Shown piece by piece: positions 54,115 through 64,000 of a stretch of 64,000 bases of DNA. A program made the position numbers and the translations under genes. Positions within the stretch are counted from its first letter, which is position 1, and every line of letters starts with the position of its first letter. The DNA is from Cercozoa sp. M6MM (Eukaryota > Endomyxa: Ascetosporea). The DNA lies in assembly GCA_040357565.1 (NCBI GenBank), contig JBDODJ010000010.1; one strand, given 5' to 3'. The notes beneath the pieces were generated by a model. It was not told the DNA's origin. It saw only the letters and a list, made by a program, of their open reading frames with translations, and did not search any database.

Positions 54115-56371
54115 GAATCCACAAAGTCGTTGTGAGTATCTACAGGAAGAGGAAGGGGTCACGCCGATACGTGACGTCTTCTACTTGTCGTGTGGACTGG
54201 TACTTTACCCCACCTCACTATATCTATGCTTACTTACTCCTCCTTTGGATGATTTACTGCAGGTGCTGGCGCGCGACGACTCCACGGAACTCGCGTCGAG
54301 TGATATCTCGGTTTTTTATCTTTCTCCTGTTGCCCGCCTTTCTCTTTCCTCTTCACCTCCTCGCGCATAGCTGGTGACGGAAGAAACCTCGCTACTAGTG
54401 GCTGATGTCGTCACCGAGTGTACCACACTCAGTCTCTGTTCATTTTATTGGTACCCCCTGTGCACGTTCTTGCTGTTTGTTCCGCCCTGTAGCCGGTCAG
54501 CGTAGCGTTATCCAGGTGACACCGACGCAGGTCGTTGTTTTCGGCGCCGACATTTTCTCCGTTACGCTCGAATCATACCTCGTACTATGTTGGCCCCCAC
54601 CACCTGTTTTAACCGTATTTACCCCATCACCTCTGTCCCCAATCTCGTCGCAGGGCGAAGAGGAAGATGCTATCTGCGGTGCGTGCGTCGAAGGCGCGCT
54701 TCTGGCCCTGTGTTTGCAGTCGCAACGCGTGCTGCTGCTTCGACTAAACGACGAGGCCGTATCTGCCCTTGATCCTATTATCCCTTCCATTTGCCCCTGT
54801 CCCTTACCTGTGTCCGCTTTTTTTCGTGTAGATGCACAAGGTAGCACTCTTGTCAGATGCTTACGTGTGCGCCTTGTTGTTCGATGCCACTGGAGTCTCG
54901 GACGACCCGGTGATTGCCTTTGCCAGCAGAAGCGGTCGTCTGTCGCTACATTCGGTTTTTAATCCTCTTGGTCCCCTACTATCTATGCTATACTTACCTC
55001 CATTCCCACCCGCAGATCCAAAGCGACGGTACGACCGAATTGCCGATGCGAGTACCGGTGCGGGCCGTCGGCAGCGACGACGAGGCTAACGCCGAGATCG
55101 ATGCGCTGCACCTATCTCACATGCGCGACAACCGGTACTTGCTGCTACCCGCTCATTGTTGCTCAACACCCCCGTCTTCCCTGTTCCACTTGTGCGCAGT
55201 GCGAGTGACTCGGTGGCTACGCTGCTGATGGCGCGTTTCGCCGATGGCACCGTGCGTGTCTGGCGATCACTGGAGTACCTCAGTGTTTGTGGACACATGT
55301 TACTGTGTCACTGGGTGGGTTTTGCCTGTACAGCAAGCGCTTCGTGCGCATGCCGGGCGCCCGGCTACCGACGACGCGGCGTCCCGCCGAACAGACGCTC
55401 GCTGAGCGGCAGCGACAACGACTGGACGGTTTGTCTCTGCCATCACTCTGTTACACGCCCTGTTACCCCCTTGTACCTTTGGTATCTTTCTGCACAATAG
55501 GTCGTGATCCGGACAAGCGACGGCCGCGTGCATTCCACACGGTCGCGTTGGACCAGGCACGGTGTGGCGATGCACTCGGAGGTACCCTATGTACGTCTTG
55601 TGTACTCTTGTTTACCCGTCTTTCCCACAGCACGGACGGAGGCAAGCACGGGTGTTATTGTCTGTGGCTGGCGACCGATGATGCTTCGGTGCGTGCGTGA
55701 TGCACTGCTGGCACACGAGGTAGTCTGCCACAGAAGGAGGGAGAATGCAGATTGGAGGGAGATTGAATCCAGTTTGGAAGCAATACTCTCTGTCGGTGTA
55801 GCTATATGCCCCGGCCGGCATCGCCACGATGACCGCGACAGAGAGCGGTTTCTGTCTGCTATCCAGAGGGGTGCACAATGCCGACGACGACGAGGATGTA
55901 ATCTCTCCGCATTTGTTCATTTGACCATGTGTGTACGTGTGTGTGTGTCCTCTTGTAGGACCGGCGGTTGCAACGTGCACACCTTCCTGTGGTATGCGCA
56001 TTGTCTGCGTATATTGTCCTGTTATCCCCGGTCGTGCAGAACGTGTGCACCGACACGGAGCTGCCGATGCGTCGTGTTTCTCTCCCATCGGTACTGATGA
56101 AAATATGCTCGCACATGCATGTGAATAAGCGAGCCAAAACAATTCAGTGCACGCCGACGAAATTGGTGGTGACCAAGGAACACGTCGTTGTGGCAGCCTC
56201 CACTGCTGTCTGTTTGACTCTTTGCCCCCTCTCCGTTATTCGTATTCTACCCTTTTCTGGTGCAGGAAGGTAATCGGCTGTACCTGCTGCGACGCGAGGA
56301 AAACCTGCATCTCGTGCATACCTACGACTTGTTCGATGGTACTTCTGTGTGTGTATGTGTGTGTGTGTGTG

Positions 56372-56425
<54 letters not shown>

Positions 56426-58906
56426 CACTGTCTTGTGTGCCATATTCCTTGGGTGATTCAGAGGATGAGCGGATTACCGCGCTGGCGACGGTGTCACTGG
56501 ACGAACCAATTGGTACCACCTTGTATGGCATTTTTTAATTGGGCGGGCGACTTACATATGCATCTTGTAGGTGGCCTCAAGGACAGCTATTCCGACGACG
56601 AACCGCCGACACAAGTGGGTAGCACGGGTAGTTTGAAGGTGTCTACTCTTTGGCACTCCCCCCATGTGTCCGTGAATAGGCGAAAGCAAACATTCGGTGC
56701 GACCACGCGACGAAGATGGCGTTCTGACGCAGCTATTGCAACAGCAGACTCTGTCCCATCACTCCTTTGTCCCTCCCCTGTTGCCCCTGTTGCCCTTGTT
56801 GCCCACGCTGTTTACGTTACCTGTTGCGTCTTCACCCTTTCGCAGGCACGCACAGCGACACTTGCCGCCGCAGGCACTCACTGCACTCAACCTGTAGGAC
56901 CCTGCTGCTTTCCTACCCGTTACCTCGTGAATCTTGTGCCTCGTTCCATCTCCTCCACCGCAGAGCACCGTCTGGCCCGAAACGTGCGCTACAGCGACAC
57001 CAGCGACAGGTGCGTTCTGTGTGCACGTGCACATCTATCTCCTCGCTTTTTCTCCCTATCTCCCGACCTAACCGGTCTACCGAATGACAGTTGGATGCTG
57101 CACGCCGACGCTTCCGCGACTGGCACAAGCTGCGGTACAGTTTTTTTGTCCCTTCCCCTACTCTGGTAACGCTGCTGTAATTACAGCACCAGAAGGCGAG
57201 TCTTTATCGCCGTCGGTACTGGCCAGGTATGCGCGGCTTTAAATCCCTCCTTCTTCTGTGTCACACCCCGATGTCGTATCAATAGGAACTTACGGAAGGT
57301 GGTGGTGAGTCACGCGGCCGTCTGTTGCTGCTGCGCGTTCAGGAGGTAGAACATGGCTCCGTTGCCTCTCAATATCACCCATGTGACCTTGCTTGCAGAA
57401 CGAACTGGACACAGCTTTCTTCCGCGCGGAAGTGCGACCGGTGACAGCACTGGCATCTGCACAAGGCTGCTTGGTGGCGGCGCTGTGTGAGCAGGTGCTA
57501 CAGTTTCGCTGGAACGGCGAGCAGCTCGTCGGCGCCGCGTGGCATCAGGTATGTTTACACGTCCCCTCCTTTTACTTCTACTTCTATCACCCGCCTTCCT
57601 GGTGCAGGCGGAAAGTATCGTCTCGGAGATCGCCGTTTGCGGTCGCGTCCTCGTTGTGGCTGACTTATTCTCTTCCGTGCAGGTGCTTCTCTTGATTCCC
57701 TTGTACACCCAATGTACGCTCCCTTCTCTGTGTGATCTTGCAGGTGGCTTCGTTGGAGACACGCAATGCACGCATCGCACTTTTAGTAATCCATGCATAT
57801 GCGGGCGGGCGACGCACCCGAATATGGATGCTGCGTATGCTCTGTGCAGGGCAGAGACACGGTGCCACTCGGCGCAGTTGCTTGCTCCTACAGCATCGTC
57901 AACATCGGTGCCTTCTCGCTCCTTGGACCACCATATTTCTCACCATGGTGCTCTGCAGACAAGACAGGCACTCGCTTGTTCGAAGTCCTTCTGGCAGACA
58001 AGAAGCACAACCTCGTACCATGCCCGCCCTTCCCTGTGTACTCACTATTCCTTGCTCTCAGGTATCCATGGCACTGCGCACGAAGTCGCCACCGGCACCG
58101 CACACCACGACCGCCTCGTTGAGGCCACTCGTGCATGTGGCAGATTTTGTACCTGCCCCTACGCTGTTTGCCTGAGTTCTCTTACCCCCCCCCCCCACCC
58201 AGGGCGATGTGGCACCGGTCTCGCAGCTGCTGCGCTTTCGTACGCGGCGCGACCTAGCTCAAGACGAGTGCGAGCGCTTTGGCGTACTCTGTCTCAACAT
58301 CGCTGTGGCAGGTAGCTGTAACATTAATCGGCTTGGGCAGAACCTAGTGCTCGGACTTGACGGTAGCGTCTCGGCGCTTACGCCGATGCTCGAGGAGGAA
58401 CTCAACACGCTGGTACGAGTGCTGCCTACTGTACTCTCGTGATGATCTGCACTTGGTTTTCCTGGGAATATGCAGATTCGCGCTAGCACATTGCTTAAAC
58501 GTCGCTCCCCTGTACTCAGAAGCTCTTTACCGTTACACCTTCCCTTTATTTGCTGCTTTACCGCAACATTGTTGGCGACAGGTCGTGTCGCGTCACTGGC
58601 GCAAGGCACGCATCGAACCATCGAAGCACCAGGAACTCGTACGATGCCTTTATGTTTTTGAGTGTCTAGGTGTGTCAGTGCGACTGGGTGGAGGAGGAGT
58701 GACAATGTTGTTTGTCGGTTCAGCGCGGCAATATCGTCGATGGCGAGGTGTTCTACAACAACGCCGACGATGCTTTCGTTCCGGGTAGGCTCTGTACTTT
58801 ACTCGACCTACTCCGCTCCTGCGTGTATGTGTGCGGATCGCTTGCTCTCGCAGATCCGGCCAAGGAGACATTACTGACCATGGATCTTTTGGCGCGTTGG
58901 TTCTGA
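50344..58906 (+). CDS. CPSF1: Cleavage and polyadenylation specificity factor subunit 1 (CPSF160)
   Basis: Large beta-propeller scaffold of the pre-mRNA 3' processing complex that positions the AAUAAA-binding subunits. The first exons join as MLAACHFTRSEEDQLLLRQG, then RRFRIMSTRAHQ. NETDALALLCDDQ plus VIEYDRERHAIRTVLQR corresponds to the family's LSVVEYDP...LRT block. Next are DTTVLSAANGVVCARIGACL, IGIRYVKHLALLRG, IPYDAFTFVHLQ followed by GILVMTPKALLLCAA, and RGTLSLRGGGM. Later exons carry many propeller strands. The C-terminal CPSF_A part has RPVTALASAQGCLVAALCEQ, SEIAVCGRVLVVADLFSSVQ, LVLGLDGSVSALTPMLEEEL, HWRKARIEPSKHQE and RGNIVDGEVFYNN; TGA 58904-58906. Tens of short introns rich in TTACCCT-like C/T tracts; four contain TG or CA arrays. 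DDB1 and SF3B3 share the fold, but the N-terminal VIEYD block favours CPSF1. Middle exon borders are approximate. Confidence 0.72.
51785..51922. repeat. Intronic (TG)n microsatellite with 10-N gap in CPSF1
   Basis: TG array with a 10-N gap (51866-51875), directly before a TAG acceptor followed by the exon for GILVMTPKAL. It therefore serves as the pyrimidine/purine-alternating end of the intron. Confidence 0.95.
53769..53876. repeat. Intronic (TG)n array in CPSF1
   Basis: Two TG blocks separated by TGATGTGTATCTGG, ending shortly before the CAG acceptor at about 53880. Confidence 0.9.
54069..54114. repeat. Intronic (CA)n(CG)n array in CPSF1
   Basis: CA repeats followed by a (CG)n run ending CGCAG, near an acceptor-like site. 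It reads CA in the sense strand, the exception among CPSF1 arrays. Confidence 0.85.
56344..56424. repeat. Intronic (TG)n array in CPSF1
   Basis: TG array beginning right after the donor GTACTTCTGTG that follows the exon coding for RREENLHLVHTYDLFD. Confidence 0.9.
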
Positions 58907-59435
<529 letters not shown>

Positions 59436-62400
59436 CTACGCTAGTTCGTTGCTTGCGTTGACTCGGCGGTAGAAGTAGCAGAAACCAAGACCGAACGGAG
59501 GCTGCTGAGACTCAAAAACGCGCTCGTCGTCGAATAGGTGCCACTGTTGTGTTGCCGGGTCACGCACATGTGCCTATTATGAACCATACAAACGGCTACC
59601 GCACACCAGCCATACACAATTCAGGATACCACATAGTGCCCATGCGCGGTGTTGTTGCCCAGGTGACTCACGATGCCAAACAGCTCGTACTGCGGCGCGT
59701 CCTTGTTGTCGACACCCTCGTCCTTCACGAAAAACCGGTGCGCACTGGCTTTTGGGATGTGACGTAGGGAAGGGTGAGTTTACCTGCTGCTGCTGCTGTG
59801 GCTCGTCGGTCATTCGGCCGGCGTCGTTGTCGTACACACCCGCCTGCAGCTCCTCCTTCGCACAAAACAGCACAAGTCGAGGGAGGAGGAGAAGAGAATG
59901 ACAGGATGATACAGTGTGCGAGAAGAGCCACTCCACGGCGCGATTGGCGTCGCCAGCGCACTGTTGTAGCGCCACGCGGCAGTGTGGTGCGGGGAAACCC
60001 ATGCTGTGCAGCATCATCACAGATTCGTCGCTCACCTAAGGTGGCAGGCACAGTGCTTGTATGAAAACACAGACACATACACAGACACAGACCAACAGAC
60101 CCACAAACAAACAGCAAGTGCGAAGGACATATTTAAACACACCGCGGCCGAGGCGGACGAGACGGAAGGAAGCGGGTCGTTCAGGTCAGGGTCCTCGAGA
60201 TGCGAGAAGAGCCAGGTCGCCGCCGCGTCGGCCGAGGCTACCGAGGATACAGCATCCAGCAGACAGCGACATGGCATGAGAAAGCTCTACCATTATCGAC
60301 AGCAAGAGCAGCGCGCACGGCCGCGTTCTCCGAGAAGCCCATGCCTTGCAGCGCCTGTATTCTCAAAGAACACGCATACATCTCGCTGTCTTTGAGGAGA
60401 ACACTAAAGCACCTGAACAATGTTCGGGTTGGCATTGGGACGCTGCTCGGCACCACCTCCAGCCGGCAACAACTGCGCAAACCCCAGGTGCTGACCACAC
60501 AAGAAAAAAACGGCGCAAGCACCACTTCGTCGTCGGGCTTGCGGTGCGAGCGCAAAGCCGTCAGGTCCAGTTGTTTCGGCATCTCAACGACGGCACCGAT
60601 TTTTCGCGGTTGCCACGTAGTCTACACAGATACACAAGCACACAACAGTCCGCATATCGTGGAGAAAGAGAGAAGAAAAAGCCAGACACCTCATCCAAAA
60701 CGTAGCGTTGCAGGTGAATGCACAAGTAGGGAGGGAACTGCGTCATACGCTGCGTCTGCTGCGCCAGTCCAAGCTGCGCATTCATGTACATAGACATATA
60801 TATATATCTATATATAACTCGCATGGTGAGGGTATGAAGAACACATTACCTGCTGCGTAACAGGTGAGCGGAAGTCGGCGATATCGGCCACCTGGCATGA
60901 GAGCAAAGACACAATACTACGCACAGTGTCTACGCAGAAGAAAGGGTACAGCAGCAAACTCAGAGAGGCAGTCCTCAAACAAGACCTGGCGATCAGACGA
61001 GTCGGTCGGATTCGCGGTCTCCTCCGCAGTCTGACACACGCCAAGTACATGTCGCAACACCAACAAGAGCAACCAGAGCAGTAGAAAACTACAAGAACAA
61101 AAACAGCAAAAACAAACCTCCAACCGCTTTGACTTGTTCAGCGGAATCGGTAGCGACAGCGACGGCAAATCCTTGGTCTGCAAACACACGCCATACGTGC
61201 TCATATAACAGGCACGGAAGCGGGGAGTACGTGCGTACCTGCGAGTAGCGCACTTGCTGCGACTGTGCGCACTGCAGACGCTGCTGCATGTCGAAGCGGA
61301 ACAAGGACGACACCAGGTGCGCTCTGTTTCCACAAAAAATGCCATGCGTACACATACACACTTTAATATGAGAGTGGAGGAGGTAAGCCTACTCTGAGCG
61401 ACCAGCGCGGCGCTGCTGGTCGCGATCCAGGAACTCGAGCAGGTGCTCCCTGTGTCGTGCAAACACACGGGGTACTTGACCTGAGCAGCGTACAAAGGAA
61501 GCTACCAGTAATGATGTGCATCCTGCTGCAGGTTCGTTTGGAACTCATCGTGGCCACGTCCAATGATCTATTCAAAAATCAAAAATGTCGGCGAGATATT
61601 GTATGCTTCATACATGAGCATATGCAAGGACGCACTTGTCTCAGAAGAAGTGGCACAACAGCAGTGTCGAAGGGCTGCACCCAAGTGTCGTTACTGTCTT
61701 TCTCTGTGGAAAGGCATGCGTTCATTATATGAAACGATAAAGGCGACTGAGGGTTTACCCTTTGGAGTGCGCCAGAGTTTCTCGCCCAAAGGAAGCTCCT
61801 CCTGCTTACACGTATCCAGTGCCACGAAAATGAAGATATCCGAGTGCGGTACCGTGAGTCGTAGCGGCAAGTTTTCACCGTCGGTTTCCTCCTGTGCAAA
61901 CGGAGCGAAACACAAGTAGACGTATATGTACCGACACGAATTCGGAGAGAATCTTGGATGAACGCAAGGACACAAGGTACGGTGGAAACGAGTGCATGCT
62001 GCGCGAACTCGCTACCAACGGCACGAAACAGCTTGCCCAGTTGAACCTACACAGAAACACACACATGTCCAAAAGTGTCATGTCCAAAAGTGTGCAGCAT
62101 GTCTTGCGACACATGATATATACGTTAGGTTTGGCCGAAAAAGGTACCTCAACATCCATGTGCGGCTCGCCGGTCACGTCAACTGGCTGATCCTGTCCAC
62201 AAAACCGACTTGATCGCCTGGGCACAGGGACAGTGCACATGTGTACCGCGTACTTGGCACGCACTTCCGGAATCGACAGCAGGATCTGCGTACACACAAG
62301 TAGAAAAGAAAGCACTCGGGTGCGTGTATGTTGAAAAGGTATAAACCTGCATGACAGAGTTGAAGTAGCACGAGTTGCCAGTGTTGCCGAGTCCGATCTG

Positions 62401-63952
62401 CACAGCAGGACTCACACATTTCCTCTCTTTTGGCAGAAAGAAGTATCAGGAACACGCACCAGGAAGGGTCCCGCCACTGGCTGCTTTCGGATGCCCTTTT
62501 CCTGCAGGGTACATGTGTGCATGCATCATCAACAAAAAACGCTGTTGCACAACAAGGGTACCACGATGCGGCCGAATTGCCAGTTGCTGTTGAGTGCGAC
62601 TTCCAACTCGTCCATTGTCTTGGAGGTGCGTCGCATTTGCTGCACACCGCCACAGACTCACACATACACATACACATACACGTCGTAGAACAACACGAGA
62701 TAAAAGCCTACCGACATGTCAATGCCCCAATGCGCCAACAGCTGCGCCAAACGTTCGCGAGGGATTGTCACCTGCCGTACCGGGAGGAGGGTGACAGTAA
62801 ATTGAGCCAGGATAGCAAGGGAGAAGCTACCATGCGGTCCTCGTCCTTGGCATAGCTGTAGACATCAGCACCGAGCGGGTTGACAGTGCCCAGTTTCACA
62901 CTACACACGAAAGCAGGCAGGTCTCCGGCATAAGAGAGAGAGAGAGAGAGAACGGCAGGGCAGAGCAGTGGTACACAAGTGGGTACTGCCGGCCAGTGTT
63001 CTCATAGTGCGTCAGGGCACCATCAGTGCCACCACTGCCGTCCCACTGTCGTCAAAACCGCAAAAAAATGATACATACCGCACTGCAGAACACATCCACT
63101 GTGTGAGCTCGGTACCTGGCGACGACCACTACCGATGTGTCCCGTCGACAGGTTGAGCCACAAGTTGTCGCCTGTGTAGCCTGTCTCCTGGCACACCCAC
63201 TACAACGAGCGACAGACGTCACGACAATGTTTATAGTCATACACGCAACACCAGTGTCCCAAGGTACTGTGGAAGAGTCCATAGGGACATTCTTGGAGCC
63301 GTCGTTGTTCGACAGCTGCGGCAGTGCGGCGGAGTACTTGCTTTCGGGGCGTTTCTCCTCGCCCACTGAGGAGGTAGAGTGAGATAAAGGGCACAGGGGG
63401 GCAAGGAGTATGGAGGCTACCCTGGAACTGCTCCAGTTGCGCCGCATCGGCGTGCATGCAGATGGCCTTGATGCAGGCTGGCAGTGGTTCCGGAAGCGTT
63501 TCCATGTGATCTATGGAACAGTACAATACGAGAGCAGGCTGCATAGAGATGCCGAGATAAATATTCGTACCCAAGTCATCGAACGGCACGGCGAGACGAC
63601 GGAACTTGTCCGGCACTGGCATCAACACACATCCATTTTGGGGAAAACACACACACATACACACGGCACACATCAAAACAGCAATAGTACAGTTGTCATC
63701 GCCAACGAGAACGACGACAGCATACTCCTTGCGCCAAGTCACCTGCTCCACAATAACCATACGCACGTACACACCGATATCCAAACAAAGTACGCAGAGA
63801 CACAACAGTCGAACATACCTGTGCGGCAGGCAGTTCAAAATCCGACATTTTCTTTGGCTGCGTTTGCGTCTCTTTGGCACTGGTGGCGCTGTCATTCGCC
63901 GCTTCTCGCAGCACACGAGTCCAGCGACGCCTGTGTCGATCCAACAACGTAT

Positions 63953-64000
<48 letters not shown>
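59436..64000 (-). CDS. USP5: USP5/isopeptidase T-like ubiquitin-specific protease, 5' end off window
   Basis: Deubiquitinase that dismantles free polyubiquitin chains. In coding order: the ZnF-UBP end, SVKLGTVNPLGADVYSYAK-like segment, then VTIPRERLAQLLAHWGIDM (62.9-62.7 kb). The catalytic Cys box is VQIGLGNTGNSCYFNSVMQ (62.4 kb). Next come VSDESVMMLHSMGFPAPHCR and ALQGMGFSENAAVRAALAVD, two UBA domains in the insertion typical of USP5/USP13. The His box is YELFGIVSHLGNNTAHGHYV, followed by VRDPATQQWHLFDDERVFES and LGFCYFYRRVN; TAG 59438-59436. Cys, His and UBA layout fit USP5 or USP13; a catalytically active enzyme is expected. Introns are short and begin GTACC or GTACA in the gene's sense. 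The N-terminal zinc finger start lies beyond 64000, and the last bases are an intronic (CA)n array. Confidence 0.9.
63957..64000. repeat. (CA)n microsatellite at window end
   Basis: CA on the plus strand, TG in the sense of the USP5 gene, presumably within an intron; cut by the window edge. Confidence 0.9.

Noticed and set aside
50344-58906. DDB1 or SF3B3 as identity of the CPSF_A-domain gene
   Set aside because: The N-terminal VIEYDRERHAIRT block and the following segments fit CPSF1 better; the shared C-terminal domain alone cannot decide.
60786-60820. TATA-rich ATATATATATCTATATATA as a promoter
   Set aside because: It lies inside a USP5 intron, so it is more simply a short simple repeat.

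Overview
This window is nuclear DNA from a eukaryote: compact, intron-rich, mid-GC, with genes on both strands, short spliceosomal introns (mostly 30-120 bp), short intergenic gaps and many long (TG)n/(CA)n arrays. I see no bacterial operons, tRNA, rRNA or CRISPR. The gene set (transmembrane DEK1-type calpain, a plant-type ACX4-like acyl-CoA oxidase/dehydrogenase, a PF11397 GlcNAc-type glycosyltransferase, a voltage-sensor-only protein, a Merlin/IS1595-type transposase) suggests a protist, possibly from the stramenopile/alveolate/algal part of the tree, but the sequence does not settle the lineage. Gene models below were built by hand-splicing: I joined open frames at GT...AG junctions that keep frame and restore known motifs. 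Terminal exons are the least certain parts.

Layout. 0-5.4 kb: 5' part of an ACX4-like gene (minus, off the left edge), a type II membrane glycosyltransferase (plus), and a broken ferrochelatase copy (plus). 5.8-10.6 kb: three minus-strand membrane or secreted genes: an unknown signal-peptide protein, a bestrophin-like protein and a voltage-sensor-domain protein; the last two lie head to tail about 14 bp apart. 11.2-13.3 kb: a C2H2/U1-type zinc-finger nuclear protein (plus). 14.5-19.9 kb: the XPF/ERCC4 repair endonuclease (minus), sharing a 238 bp divergent promoter with a five-knuckle CCHC protein (20.2-21.3 kb, plus). 21.7-23.6 kb: an unknown one-TM protein. 24.2-26.1 kb: a Merlin-type transposase gene with an intact DDE triad (minus). 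28.4-31.0 kb: a CAMK-like Ser/Thr kinase (minus). 31.6-32.2 kb: AP-2 sigma (minus). 32.6-34.1 kb: an unknown membrane protein (plus). 34.9-44.8 kb: a ~10 kb transmembrane calpain (minus). 45.2-48.3 kb: the chaperonin subunit CCT7 (plus). 49.2-50.1 kb: a small coiled-coil protein (minus). 50.3-58.9 kb: CPSF160/CPSF1 (plus). 59.4-64.0 kb: USP5-like ubiquitin protease (minus, off the right edge).

Most genes are unrelated housekeeping functions (folding, mRNA 3' processing, DNA repair, ubiquitin recycling, endocytosis), so the window does not form one pathway. The notable items are the tandem voltage-sensor/bestrophin-like pair, the complete TM-calpain, the transposase with intact catalytic residues and an acidic tail, the decayed ferrochelatase, an in-frame 48 bp duplication that doubles a splice donor, and the placement of long TG arrays inside introns, usually TG on the sense strand. 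I did not find a clear new multi-gene system. Three 100-N gaps and one 10-N gap all lie inside TG/CA arrays.
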